A stretch of DNA of 50,708 bases from RUG14199 sp964629225. Its GTDB lineage: Bacteria > Bacillota > Clostridia > Oscillospirales > CAG-272. The translations under genes were made by a program, and so were the position numbers. The stretch is taken from the NCBI GenBank assembly GCA_964629225.1, contig CAZVQC010000014.1:1-50708 (forward strand), read 5' to 3'. Within the stretch, counting starts at the first letter, position 1, and every line of letters begins with the position of its first letter. The notes beneath the pieces were generated by a model that ran no database searches, was not told the origin of the DNA, and saw only the letters and a list, made by a program, of their open reading frames with translations. Of this stretch, positions 32,009 through 40,334 are shown one piece after another.

Positions 32009-33993
32009 ATCGCATCTACCTCCGCCATGATCTGTTTGCCGGTGAATCCGCGAAGATCCATAGCACCTGACATACAAGCCACCGTGCAGGCTCCGCAACC
32101 CTGACATACCGCCTCATTGACCACCGCAATACGGCGGACTTTGGTGGTTCTGTCGGGCATTCTGAATTCTTTATCTACGTATGAGATAGCGCCATATGGA
32201 CAGACTCTCTCGCAGGTGGAGCATCCATTGCACATCATCTCATCCGAATGAGCAACGCAGGGATTGCCCGTCAGCTTGTCCTTGCAAAGAAGGCCGATGA
32301 CCTTCGATGCCGCCGCACCCGCCTGGGATACGGTCTCCGGGATGTCCTTGGGACCTTGGCAGGTACCGGAGAGGAAGACTCCGGCTGTGGGGCTCTCAAC
32401 AGGACGAAGTTTAGGATGAGCCTCTGTGAAGAAGTCGTTGGTATCCATGCTGGCAGTCAGCATGGTAGCAAGGCTCCTTGCGGATTTGTCGGGCTCTATT
32501 GCCGCCGCCAAGACCACCATATCCGCATCGATGTGGAGCTGCTTTCCGTAGATCAGGTCGGAAGCACTGACCTTGAGCTTTCCGTTTTCGGGTGTCACCT
32601 TGCCCACCATACCCTTGATATAGTGAACTCCGTACTCCTCCACCGCACGGCGATAGAACTCATCAAAGTTCTTACCGGGGGTACGGACGTCAATGTAGAA
32701 CACGTAGACGTCGGTATCCGGGTATTTGTCACGGATCAGCATCGCGTGCTTCGCCGTGTACATGCAGCATATCTTCGAACAGTACTCCTTGCCTTTCTCG
32801 GCACAAGCCTCACACCGTGAGCCTACGCATTGCACGAAAACGATGGTGTGTGGGTGTTCCCCGTCGGAGGGACGGAGGAGAGTGCCGCCTGTAGGGCCTG
32901 CGGCGTTCATGAGGCGCTCAAGTTCAAGGGACGTGATGACGTCCTTTGACTGGGAGTATGCAAACTCATCGAACTTGTCCATCGAGATGGGATCAAATCC
33001 GGTGGCTACTACTATTGCGCCGTACTTCTCTTCAATGAATTCGTCCTTTGCGTTGTAATCTATCGCCCCTGCGGTGCAGACCTTAGAGCAGACACCGCAC
33101 TTACCCGTCTTCAGCATGGTGCAGTAGTTGGGATCGATGGTCGCCACCTTCGGGACTGCCTGAGCAAAGGGGATGTAGATGGCACGTCTTGTGTCCATGC
33201 CCAAGTTGAACTCATTGGGGACCTTCTTTTGAGGACATTTCTCCGTGCAGGCTCCGCAACCGGTGCACACGTCCTCCTTGACGAATCTCGCCTTTCTTTT
33301 TATCTTGACGTCGAAATTTCCGACAAAGCCGGTCACGTCGGTGACCTCGGAATATGAGAAGATACGGATCTTTTCGTTCTGTGCCACGTCCACCATTTTA
33401 GGTGTCAAGATGCAGGCCGCACAGTCGAGGGTGGGGAACGTCTTATCAAGCTGGGCCATCTTGCCGCCTATGGTGGGCTTTTTCTCAACTATGTCAACGG
33501 GGAACCCCGCATCTGCGATATCAAGAGCTGTCTGAATGCCAGCAATACCGCCGCCGATGACCAACGCCCTCTTTGTGACCGGGCTCTCACCGGGGGTGAG
33601 GGGTGCGTTCAGGTTCACTTTGGCTACAGCCGCCTTTGCGAGGATGATAGCCTTTGCCGTTCCCGTGGGAACGTCCTTATGTACCCAGGAGCACTGCTCG
33701 CGAATGTTGGCGATCTCCACCATGTAGGGGTTGATGCCCGCCTTTTCGGCAGTCTTTCTGAATGTTGCTTCGTGCATTCTCGGAGAGCAAGAACACACGA
33801 CGATGCCGGTGAGACGGTGCTCCTTGACCGCCTCGATGATCATGCTCTGTCCCGCTTGGGAGCACATATACTGATATTCGGTGGAGAAGACCACTCCCTG
33901 CTCGTGTCCGAGAGCCTCTGCAACTGCTTTTACGTCCACCGTTCCGGCAATGTTGGTACCGCAATGGCAGACGAAAACTCCGATCCTTTGCAT
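31999..33993 (-). CDS. hdrA: Heterodisulfide reductase-type flavoprotein HdrA, likely site of electron bifurcation
   Basis: 664 residues, full-length HdrA. The N-terminal domain has GVFVCHCGTNIAGTVD and VCSCSPRMHE. The thioredoxin-reductase-like FAD domain has VIGGGIAGIQTALDIADAG followed by GGKMAQLDKTFPTLDCAACI, a hallmark of HdrA. An inserted ferredoxin domain has CTGCGACTEKCP and GKCGVCSKVC. The C-terminal ferredoxin domain has CNGCSTCERVCP and CQGCGACTVAC. In structurally known HdrABC-Mvh, this FAD splits electron pairs between a high-potential and a ferredoxin branch. ATG after AAGGAGGAA, 17 bases after hdrC. Confidence 0.95.
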   Translation of the reverse strand: MQRIGVFVCHCGTNIAGTVDVKAVAEALGHEQGVVFSTEYQYMCSQAGQSMIIEAVKEHRLTGIVVCSCSPRMHEATFRKTAEKAGINPYMVEIANIREQCSWVHKDVPTGTAKAIILAKAAVAKVNLNAPLTPGESPVTKRALVIGGGIAGIQTALDIADAGFPVDIVEKKPTIGGKMAQLDKTFPTLDCAACILTPKMVDVAQNEKIRIFSYSEVTDVTGFVGNFDVKIKRKARFVKEDVCTGCGACTEKCPQKKVPNEFNLGMDTRRAIYIPFAQAVPKVATIDPNYCTMLKTGKCGVCSKVCTAGAIDYNAKDEFIEEKYGAIVVATGFDPISMDKFDEFAYSQSKDVITSLELERLMNAAGPTGGTLLRPSDGEHPHTIVFVQCVGSRCEACAEKGKEYCSKICCMYTAKHAMLIRDKYPDTDVYVFYIDVRTPGKNFDEFYRRAVEEYGVHYIKGMVGKVTPENGKLKVSASDLIYGKQLHIDADMVVLAAAIEPDKSARSLATMLTASMDTNDFFTEAHPKLRPVESPTAGVFLSGTCQGPKDIPETVSQAGAAASKVIGLLCKDKLTGNPCVAHSDEMMCNGCSTCERVCPYGAISYVDKEFRMPDRTTKVRRIAVVNEAVCQGCGACTVACMSGAMDLRGFTGKQIMAEVDAICK

Positions 33994-34010
33994 TGAATGA
34001 TTCCTCCTTC

Positions 34011-34403
34011 TTATTTCGAATACTTCCGCATCGCACTGACCAGTGCCTGTTGAGGCAGCTCGTCATCAACAAGTGCGGGAATGTCATTTGCCGTCATGTG
34101 ATTTGCGCCCTTCTTGCGGATCATCGCAAGTCTAACAGCCTCGATGATTTTTGCAGGCTCAACTCCTCTGGGACAACGGTCCACACAGGCAAAGCAGGAG
34201 AGGCACTTGTAGACCGATTCGGACTTCATAAGAGTCTCGATATCCCCATTTCCCACCATGTAGACAAACTGGTGAGGGTGATACTCCATCTCATCATAGG
34301 ACGGGCAGGTAGCGGAGCACTTTCCGCACCTCATGCATTTTCGCGGATCAACACCGCTTATACGAAGGACTTCCTCCTTCAGAAGATCGTTCTTATTACT
34401 CAT
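34011..34403 (-). CDS. hdrC: Heterodisulfide reductase-type iron-sulfur subunit HdrC
   Basis: 130 residues with two [4Fe-4S] motifs, CMRCGKCSATCP and CLSCFACVDRCP, and a helical C-terminus, typical of HdrC. It relays electrons from HdrA to HdrB. ATG after GGAGGAG. It overlaps the end of hdrB by 8 bases. Confidence 0.92.
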   Translation of the reverse strand: MSNKNDLLKEEVLRISGVDPRKCMRCGKCSATCPSYDEMEYHPHQFVYMVGNGDIETLMKSESVYKCLSCFACVDRCPRGVEPAKIIEAVRLAMIRKKGANHMTANDIPALVDDELPQQALVSAMRKYSK

Positions 34404-35199
34404 CGGTCTCCTCCTTCACACCGAGGGCTTCCGCAAGAAGCTCGGTGAAATAAATTACCGGAACCGGACTGCCGTTCTTCACAAGATTGTATTTGCAAAG
34501 CGGGCAAGCGGTCACGATAATGTCGGCGCCGTTGACTGCGGCGTCATTTGAAACGGATCTCGATCTCTTTTCCGCGGCATCCCCATCCTCAAGGGCAACA
34601 TAACCGCCGCAGCACTCGTTGCGCTTTGCCCAGACGACGGACTCTGCTCCGAGGGCTGTGAGAAGGTCCTCCATAATGTGGGGATTCTCCACGTCGTCAA
34701 ACTTCATCACCTTGCCGGGACGGAGGAGCATACAGCCGTAATAAGCGGCGATCTTCTTGCCGGTAAGGGGACGTACAACGGCGTCTTTGACCTTGTCAAA
34801 GCCGACGACGTCACGAAGATACTCAAGGTAATGATACACCTGGGTCTCGCCGTGATAGGGAGCGGAATGGTCCTTATCCTGCTCCATGTAGCGGTTGACC
34901 TTCATGACGAAGTCCTCGTCCGTCTGCATTGCGTGGTTGGTCTGCTTTATCACGTTATGACAAGCGGAGCATACGGTGACGAGAGGCTCGCCCGCATCCC
35001 TTGCCGCTACCAGCGCACGGACACTTGAGAGTTTTGTCGCTATCTCGTCTTTCGCACTGACGAACACGCCGCCGCAGCACTGCCAATTTTGGATCTCACA
35101 GAGCTCAAAACCGAGTTTTTCCGCCGAAAGACGCCCGTAGCGATCAAGATCCTTAGCCTTTGTGCGCAACGTGCATCCGGGAAAATAACTAACTTTCAT
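34396..35199 (-). CDS. hdrB: Heterodisulfide reductase-type catalytic subunit HdrB with two CCG domains
   Basis: 267 residues. Two complete CCG motifs are present: the first with C9, C41, C42, C77 and C80, the second with the YYGC Cys, ECCGG and CPLC. In methanogen HdrB, each CCG set holds a non-cubane [4Fe-4S] cluster that cleaves a disulfide. Here the gene sits beside frdAB, as if the fused TfrB of methanogens were split into HdrB and FrdB. It may hand electrons to FrdB, reduce an unknown disulfide, or both. ATG after AGGAGG. Confidence 0.92.
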   Translation of the reverse strand: MKVSYFPGCTLRTKAKDLDRYGRLSAEKLGFELCEIQNWQCCGGVFVSAKDEIATKLSSVRALVAARDAGEPLVTVCSACHNVIKQTNHAMQTDEDFVMKVNRYMEQDKDHSAPYHGETQVYHYLEYLRDVVGFDKVKDAVVRPLTGKKIAAYYGCMLLRPGKVMKFDDVENPHIMEDLLTALGAESVVWAKRNECCGGYVALEDGDAAEKRSRSVSNDAAVNGADIIVTACPLCKYNLVKNGSPVPVIYFTELLAEALGVKEETDE

Positions 35200-35216
35200 C
35201 TCTAACCTCCTGAGGC

Positions 35217-36593
35217 TCAGACCATCTCTTCGGGATGGAACACCTCGTCAAATCTCTCGGCAGTGAGAAATCCCAACTCAACGCAGGCCTCCTTCAGAGA
35301 GATGTTATCCTTGAATGCCTTCTTTGCCGTCTTTGCGGCGTTCTCATAGCCTATGTAGGGATTGAGTGCCGTGACGAGCATGAGGGAATTGTGCAGATTG
35401 TGGTACATTTTGTCCCTGTTCGCAGTAATACCGGAGGCGCAGTTCTTGTTGAAGGACACTACAGCCTCTGCAAGGAGTCTTGCGGACTGAAGGAAATTGT
35501 ACGCTGCAACAGGCATGAACACGTTGAGCTCAAAATTGCCCTGAGAAGCGGCAAGTCCAACCGCCGTATCGTTGCCCATAACCTGAACTGCCACCATGGT
35601 CACAGCCTCGCACTGGGTGGGGTTGACCTTTCCGGGCATGATGGAGGAGCCGGGCTCATTTTCGGGAATATGGATCTCTCCGAGACCGTCACGGGGACCG
35701 CTGGCAAGCCAGCGAACGTCATTTGCTATCTTCATCATATCGCAAGCGGCGGCTTTTATTGCGCCGTGTGCGAAAACCAACTCATCCTTGGAAGTGAGAG
35801 AGTGGAACTTGTTGGGAGCGGTCACAAAGGGCTTTCCGGTAAGTTCGGAGGCCTTCTTTGCCACAAGCTCGGAAAAACCTTTGGGGGCATTAAGTCCCGT
35901 TCCGACTGCAGTGCCGCCGAGAGCAAGCTCATAAAGAGGCTTCAGTGCAAGACGCAGAAGTTCACAGTCTCTCTCAAGGCTCGATCTCCAACCGGAGATC
36001 TCCTGACTGAATTTGATGGGAGTCGCATCCTGAAGATGGGTTCGTCCGGATTTGACGATGCCCTCATTCTCGGCTTCAAGTCTCTTGAACGTCTCGATAA
36101 GATCCTCAAGCGCGGGTATCAGCTTGTCCTCTACCGCAAATACGGCGGAGATGTGCATTGCCGTCGGGAAGGTGTCGTTGGATGACTGGCTCATATTGAT
36201 GTCGTCATTGGGATGGCAGAGCTTCTTTCCTGCGATCTGATTTGCTCTGTTGGCAATGACCTCGTTGGCATTCATATTGGACTGAGTGCCGGAGCCGGTC
36301 TGCCATACTACAAGGGGGAAGTGACCGTTCAACTCTCCGGATATCACCTCATCGCAAGCGGCCGAGATAGCCGAGAGCTTCTCCGCAGTCATCTTCTCCG
36401 GTTTAAGTTCCGCATTTGCAAGAGCTGCCGCCTTTTTGAGAATGCCGAATGCGTGGGTGATCTCACGGGGCATAGTCTCGATACCTACCCCGATCTCAAA
36501 ATTCTCATGACTCCTCTGGGTCTGTGCCGCCCAAAGCCTGTCGGCGGGGACCTTCATCTCCCCCATTGAATCGTGTTCGATACGATATTCCAC
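35217..36593 (-). CDS. fumC: Fumarate hydratase class II
   Basis: 458 residues, the normal FumC length. It interconverts malate and fumarate without an iron-sulfur cluster. It shows GSGTQSNMNANEV, GRTHLQDATPIKFSQE and the superfamily signature GSSIMPGKVNPTQCEA. The THLQDATP and signature segments favour fumarase over aspartate ammonia-lyase. It starts with GTG at 36593, 8 bases after GGAGG. It lies between mdh and hdrB in the same operon and so supplies the substrate of FrdAB. Confidence 0.93.
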   Translation of the reverse strand: MEYRIEHDSMGEMKVPADRLWAAQTQRSHENFEIGVGIETMPREITHAFGILKKAAALANAELKPEKMTAEKLSAISAACDEVISGELNGHFPLVVWQTGSGTQSNMNANEVIANRANQIAGKKLCHPNDDINMSQSSNDTFPTAMHISAVFAVEDKLIPALEDLIETFKRLEAENEGIVKSGRTHLQDATPIKFSQEISGWRSSLERDCELLRLALKPLYELALGGTAVGTGLNAPKGFSELVAKKASELTGKPFVTAPNKFHSLTSKDELVFAHGAIKAAACDMMKIANDVRWLASGPRDGLGEIHIPENEPGSSIMPGKVNPTQCEAVTMVAVQVMGNDTAVGLAASQGNFELNVFMPVAAYNFLQSARLLAEAVVSFNKNCASGITANRDKMYHNLHNSLMLVTALNPYIGYENAAKTAKKAFKDNISLKEACVELGFLTAERFDEVFHPEEMV

Positions 36594-36606
36594 AGTTCAT
36601 ACCTCC

Positions 36607-37551
36607 TCAAATGTTAAGATGATCGATGACGTCGCGGAGAACGTCCGCACTGTGACGGAGTTTTCCGATCTCCTCATCGGTGAGAGTCAGATTGACCTTT
36701 CCTCTGACGCCGCCGTGACCGATCATGTTGAGAGTGCTGAGGCAGACTCCTTCAATACCGTACTCGCCGTGCATCATGGTGGAGACTGTCATTGTAGTGT
36801 CCATGCCGCCGAGGATGCACTTGCAAATGTGGCAAACGGAGACGGACACCGCATAGAAGGTGGCTCCCTTACGCGCAATAACACGTCCTCCGGATTTTCT
36901 CACGTACTGCTCGATCTCATCGTAATCAAGTTCGGGAGTTGAAATGCCGGGGGTGGTTATCAGCTTGCGGCACTCCTCGATGGGAACGTTGGAGATGTTC
37001 GCCGTTGACCAAGGAATGAAGGACGAATCTCCGTGTTCACCGAAAACGTAAGCGTGGACGTTGTTCTGGTTGATATTGTAATACTCGGACAGGCGGGAAC
37101 GGAGACGTGCCGTGTCGAGTATGGTACCGGAGCCGATAATGTGGCTCTCGGGAATGTCTGCGTATTTTAAGAACGTATAAGTCAGTATGTCAACGGGGTT
37201 GCTGACGATAATGTACTTCGCATCCGGTGCATACTTTGTGATCTCCGGGATGATCTGCTTTGTGATGTTGACGTTGGTCTGGGCAAGCTCAAGCCTCGTC
37301 TGACCGGGTTTTCTTGCGATGCCGGACGTGAGGATGATTATGTCGGATCCTGCGGCGTCACGGTAGTCTCCCGCATAGATGAAGCATGGGCTGCAGAAGG
37401 GTGTTCCCTGTCTGATGTCCAAAGCTTCACCGAGGGCCTTTTCGCTGTTGATATCGATCATTACAATCTCGGATGCGATACCCATTACAGTCAGCGTGTA
37501 CGCGATGGTGGAACCGACACAGCCGGTACCGATGATGGAAATTTTGTTCAT
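36607..37551 (-). CDS. mdh: LDH-type malate dehydrogenase
   Basis: 314 residues of the lactate/malate dehydrogenase family. The NAD site is GTGCVGSTIAY with Asp33. The catalytic pair is the His in GEHGDSSF with Asp in LDTARLR. Overall it resembles L-lactate dehydrogenase, but the substrate-specificity position (residue 102 in LDH numbering) is Arg80 in IARKPGQTRLEL. LDH has Gln there and MDH has Arg. With fumC next to it, oxaloacetate reduction to malate is the best reading. It is first in the twelve-gene operon. ATG after GGAAGG. Lactate dehydrogenase remains possible. Confidence 0.8.
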   Translation of the reverse strand: MNKISIIGTGCVGSTIAYTLTVMGIASEIVMIDINSEKALGEALDIRQGTPFCSPCFIYAGDYRDAAGSDIIILTSGIARKPGQTRLELAQTNVNITKQIIPEITKYAPDAKYIIVSNPVDILTYTFLKYADIPESHIIGSGTILDTARLRSRLSEYYNINQNNVHAYVFGEHGDSSFIPWSTANISNVPIEECRKLITTPGISTPELDYDEIEQYVRKSGGRVIARKGATFYAVSVSVCHICKCILGGMDTTMTVSTMMHGEYGIEGVCLSTLNMIGHGGVRGKVNLTLTDEEIGKLRHSADVLRDVIDHLNI

Positions 37552-37607
37552 GATGCACCTTCCGTTTTTTCTAACAAAAAATCTTTGCCATTATTTCTAT
37601 CTTGACT

Positions 37608-37636
37608 ATTGTAACACAATCCGACATTTCTTTCAA
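37608..37636 (-). promoter_or_regulatory. Promoter of the mdh-fumC-hdr-flox-frd operon
   Basis: Read leftward, -35 TTGAAA (37631-37636), a 17-base spacer, -10 TACAAT (37608-37613), about 55 bases before mdh. No other convincing promoter occurs down to 26088, and all gene gaps are under 20 bases. Confidence 0.75.
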
Positions 37637-37754
37637 GCCCCGTTGCGATTTTGGGTCAACATATTTTTGCATATCGGTATTGCATTTATCGATATGCCCC
37701 ATCCCAAAAGCGCAAAGTAACTCAAAAGTACCGTTCAAGCGCCTCAAAAGCATG

Positions 37755-37800
37755 AAAAAGGGACGTCCCAAAAGCCGAAAGGGTCATTCTGAGCCGTCCC
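37755..37800 (-). terminator. Possible terminator of the MIF-like gene
   Basis: Read leftward, GGGACG (37795-37800) can pair with CGTCCC (37760-37765) across a long loop, followed by five T. It is weaker than the others in the window. Confidence 0.4.
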
Positions 37801-37807
37801 CGTCAAT

Positions 37808-38149
37808 TCAGAACAGTCCGCCGTTCCAACCCCAGTTTTCAGTGGGGGAAAAACGGACGTAGATACGGTCATTCGGAATACCGAGTTCACCCGTCAAAAG
37901 AGTGCAGACCTTCTCGCAGAACACCTCGCACTCCTCACGATCAAGCCCGCCCAGCACTTCGACCTCCACAAAGGCACAAGGAGAGGAGTCTCCTTGAAAG
38001 CTCATGCTGCCGTCTCCCTCAACGGAGCACATGAGCCACCTTTCACTTTTACCGGAAAAGGATGTGATAGCACATCCAAGACTATTTTTGACAGCCTCGG
38101 CTGTCGGAGCATCGACGCTCACGTTGGTCTTAACAGCAACATACGGCAT
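37808..38149 (-). CDS. MIF-like tautomerase
   Basis: 113 residues, the size of macrophage migration inhibitory factor. After Met the sequence begins Pro-Tyr-Val, giving the N-terminal Pro2 base. Lys34 aligns with the active-site Lys of MIF. The middle FQGDSSPCAFVEV aligns with the MIF FGGSSEPCA segment. The end PNDRIYVRFSPTENWGWN matches SPDRVYINYYD and VGWN. Phenylpyruvate or dopachrome-type keto-enol tautomerisation is the family activity. The CxxC of human MIF is absent. It is monocistronic, ATG after GGAGG. Confidence 0.85.
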   Translation of the reverse strand: MPYVAVKTNVSVDAPTAEAVKNSLGCAITSFSGKSERWLMCSVEGDGSMSFQGDSSPCAFVEVEVLGGLDREECEVFCEKVCTLLTGELGIPNDRIYVRFSPTENWGWNGGLF

Positions 38150-38181
38150 TTTGCCACCTCCAAAATATCATTTACTTCAAC

Positions 38182-38210
38182 ATTGTACCACGTCGAATGG
38201 CATTTTTCAA
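38182..38210 (-). promoter_or_regulatory. Promoter of the MIF-like gene
   Basis: Read leftward, -35 TTGAAA (38205-38210), 17-base spacer, -10 TACAAT (38182-38187). The hexamers are identical to those of the mdh operon promoter. Confidence 0.7.
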
Positions 38211-38219
38211 GCGTCACGG

Positions 38220-38268
38220 AAACAAAAACAGTTCCTGCATTCCGGGGTAGGGATGCGGGAACTGTTTT
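38220..38268 (-). terminator. Terminator of the nucleoside ABC transporter operon
   Basis: A 16-bp imperfect stem (38225-38240 with 38253-38268) with a G/C-rich loop. Read leftward it ends in TTTTTGTTTCC. It lies 14 bases after the last permease gene. Confidence 0.8.
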
Positions 38269-38281
38269 ATTCTGCAATTAA

Positions 38282-39241
38282 TTATCTGTCCTCTCTGAAG
38301 TAGGAAAGTCCGAGGCTTGCGGGAGGCTGATTCTCCTTCTTGTTCTTGATGCTGATAACGATGAGTACTATGATGGTAACAACATAAGGAAGCATCTTGA
38401 GAAGTGGGGTTGCGCTCATGCTGACCTTAAGTGCCTTGATGCCGGGGATATAAGAGCCGGCAACGTAGAGAGCACCGAAGAGGGCAGAGCCGAAGATACT
38501 GACCACCGGCTTCCAAAGAGCGAAAATAACGAGGGCTATGGATAACCATCCGAGGGCTTCTATACTGAGGTGAGCCTCTTGAGATGCTGCGTAGTCCATG
38601 ACGTAGAAGAGACCGCCGAGTGCCGCAACACCGCTTCCGATGCAGGTAGCTGCGTACTTGTAGGCTGTGACGTTGATGCCCACAGCGTCTGCGGTTGCGG
38701 GGTTCTCGCCTACCGCTCTCAAATTGAGTCCCGCCTTGGTCTTTGTGAGGACAAAGGTAGCAACTGCCGCAATAATGATAGCAAGAAACACCATAACGCC
38801 GCAGTACTGAATGGATCCGCTCATACCTGCAAAGGGGAAACGGAAGTAGGATTTCGCCTCAAGGTAACTGTAGTTCTTTTGATTGGACATCACAAGTTCC
38901 ATAAGTCCCGCACCGAAAGTGGTCATTGCAAGACCGGTCACGTTCTGGTTTGCATGAAGTGTCACAGCAAGGAAGGAGTAGATAACTCCCATGAGCGCAC
39001 CGCTTAAGAAGGATGCGAGGATGGCAACGGTCACCACAAGTACCGGAGAGAGTCCACTCCCTATCACAAGGTTGAGAGCAGTGCATCCGCCTGCCGCCCC
39101 CACGCACATGATGCCGGGGATGCCGAGATTAAGATGTCCCGCTTTTTCCGTGAGTATCTCTCCCGTGGAACCGTAGAGGAAGGTCATTCCCAGTGCTATT
39201 GCGCTGAGAAGGTAGTCTATGATACTTTCAAAAACACCCAT
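38282..39241 (-). CDS. nupQ: Nucleoside ABC transporter permease (NupQ/YufQ-like)
   Basis: 319 residues with about nine hydrophobic segments. It belongs to the branched-chain/sugar-type permease family found with BMP lipoproteins. It shows GEILTEKAGHLNLGIPGIM near the N-terminus and TKTKAGLNLRAVGENPATADAVGI in the middle, the loop that contacts the ATPase. ATG after GGAGG. It adjoins nupP with no gap. Confidence 0.9.
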   Translation of the reverse strand: MGVFESIIDYLLSAIALGMTFLYGSTGEILTEKAGHLNLGIPGIMCVGAAGGCTALNLVIGSGLSPVLVVTVAILASFLSGALMGVIYSFLAVTLHANQNVTGLAMTTFGAGLMELVMSNQKNYSYLEAKSYFRFPFAGMSGSIQYCGVMVFLAIIIAAVATFVLTKTKAGLNLRAVGENPATADAVGINVTAYKYAATCIGSGVAALGGLFYVMDYAASQEAHLSIEALGWLSIALVIFALWKPVVSIFGSALFGALYVAGSYIPGIKALKVSMSATPLLKMLPYVVTIIVLIVISIKNKKENQPPASLGLSYFREDR

Positions 39242-40333
39242 TTATCTTACCTCCTTCTTACGGCGAATGAAGTTGATCCTGTAGTTGATGAAGAACTCAC
39301 ATCCGATGATAAAGAACAGCGTGATACCGATGAAAACACTGGGGAATGCGTTGCTGATGTCGAATACCTGAGACACCTGAGCGCCTCCCTGATCCAAGAA
39401 CACCACAAGAAATGAGGTTATCACCATGGTGAGAGGGTTGAACTTGGCAAGCCATGACACCATGATCGCAGTGAATCCGAGTCCTCCCACGGTCTCGGTG
39501 GTCACCGTGTGGTCAAGTGCCGCCACGATAAGGAATCCCGCAATACCGCAGACGATACCGGAGACTGTCATGGTGCGAATTATGACCTTTTTCACGTTAA
39601 TACCGATGTAACAAGCGGTCTTGCGGCTCTCTCCCACAACGGAGATCTCGTATCCGTGCTTGGAGTAGTTAAGATAGATGAACATGAACACCGTAAGGAG
39701 TGCCACCGCTATTATTATGAAAAGATACTCGTTGTCAAACAGCTTGGGAAGACGGCCGTAGCTGAGTTCTCCGAGAGAACTTGATCCGCTGGGCACCCAG
39801 ATTATGAGGAAATACGCCACGAGGAAGGTGGCAACGTAGTTCATCATAAGAGTGAACAGGGTCTCGTTAGTGTCGAAATGAGCCTTGAATATCGCCGGGA
39901 TGAACGCCCAAAGAGCGCCCGCCGCAACAGATGCCGCAAACATGATCACCAAAAGCAGCGCCTCGGGGATCTTACCGCCGAAATAGAACGCACAAGCCGC
40001 AGATGCAAGAGCACCCACGAGGACTTGCCCTTCGGCGCCGATGTTCCAAAACTTCATTCTGAAGGCGGGAGTGACCGCAAGGGAGATGCAGAGGAGCACC
40101 GCCAGATCCTTGGCAAGCTTCCACATTTTTCTCGATGAACCGAAGGAACCCTTGAATACCGCATTGAAAAAGTCTGATGGGTCACGGCCGAAAAGAAGTG
40201 ACGCAAGCAGAGCGCAAAGAGCGAAGGCTATCGCTATTGCTCCCACTCGGACGAGGACCGACTGCCAGATCGGCATTACGTCTCTCTTTGTAACGTGAAA
40301 GAGGGGTTCTTTTACTTTGTTGTTATTTGCCAT
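39242..40333 (-). CDS. nupP: Nucleoside ABC transporter permease (NupP/YufP-like)
   Basis: 363 residues with about ten hydrophobic segments. It contains FRMKFWNIGAEGQVLVGALA and YEISVVGESRKTACYIGI, the conserved cytoplasmic loops of this permease group. It forms a heterodimer with the downstream permease. The ATG at 40333 after GAGGAGG is used; an upstream in-frame start lies inside the ATPase gene and is rejected. Confidence 0.9.
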   Translation of the reverse strand: MANNNKVKEPLFHVTKRDVMPIWQSVLVRVGAIAIAFALCALLASLLFGRDPSDFFNAVFKGSFGSSRKMWKLAKDLAVLLCISLAVTPAFRMKFWNIGAEGQVLVGALASAACAFYFGGKIPEALLLVIMFAASVAAGALWAFIPAIFKAHFDTNETLFTLMMNYVATFLVAYFLIIWVPSGSSSLGELSYGRLPKLFDNEYLFIIIAVALLTVFMFIYLNYSKHGYEISVVGESRKTACYIGINVKKVIIRTMTVSGIVCGIAGFLIVAALDHTVTTETVGGLGFTAIMVSWLAKFNPLTMVITSFLVVFLDQGGAQVSQVFDISNAFPSVFIGITLFFIIGCEFFINYRINFIRRKKEVR

Positions 40334-40334
40334 T

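Noticed and set aside
35217..36593. Aspartate ammonia-lyase instead of fumarase
   Set aside because: The THLQDATP and GSSIMPGKVNPTQ segments and the mdh-frd context favour FumC.
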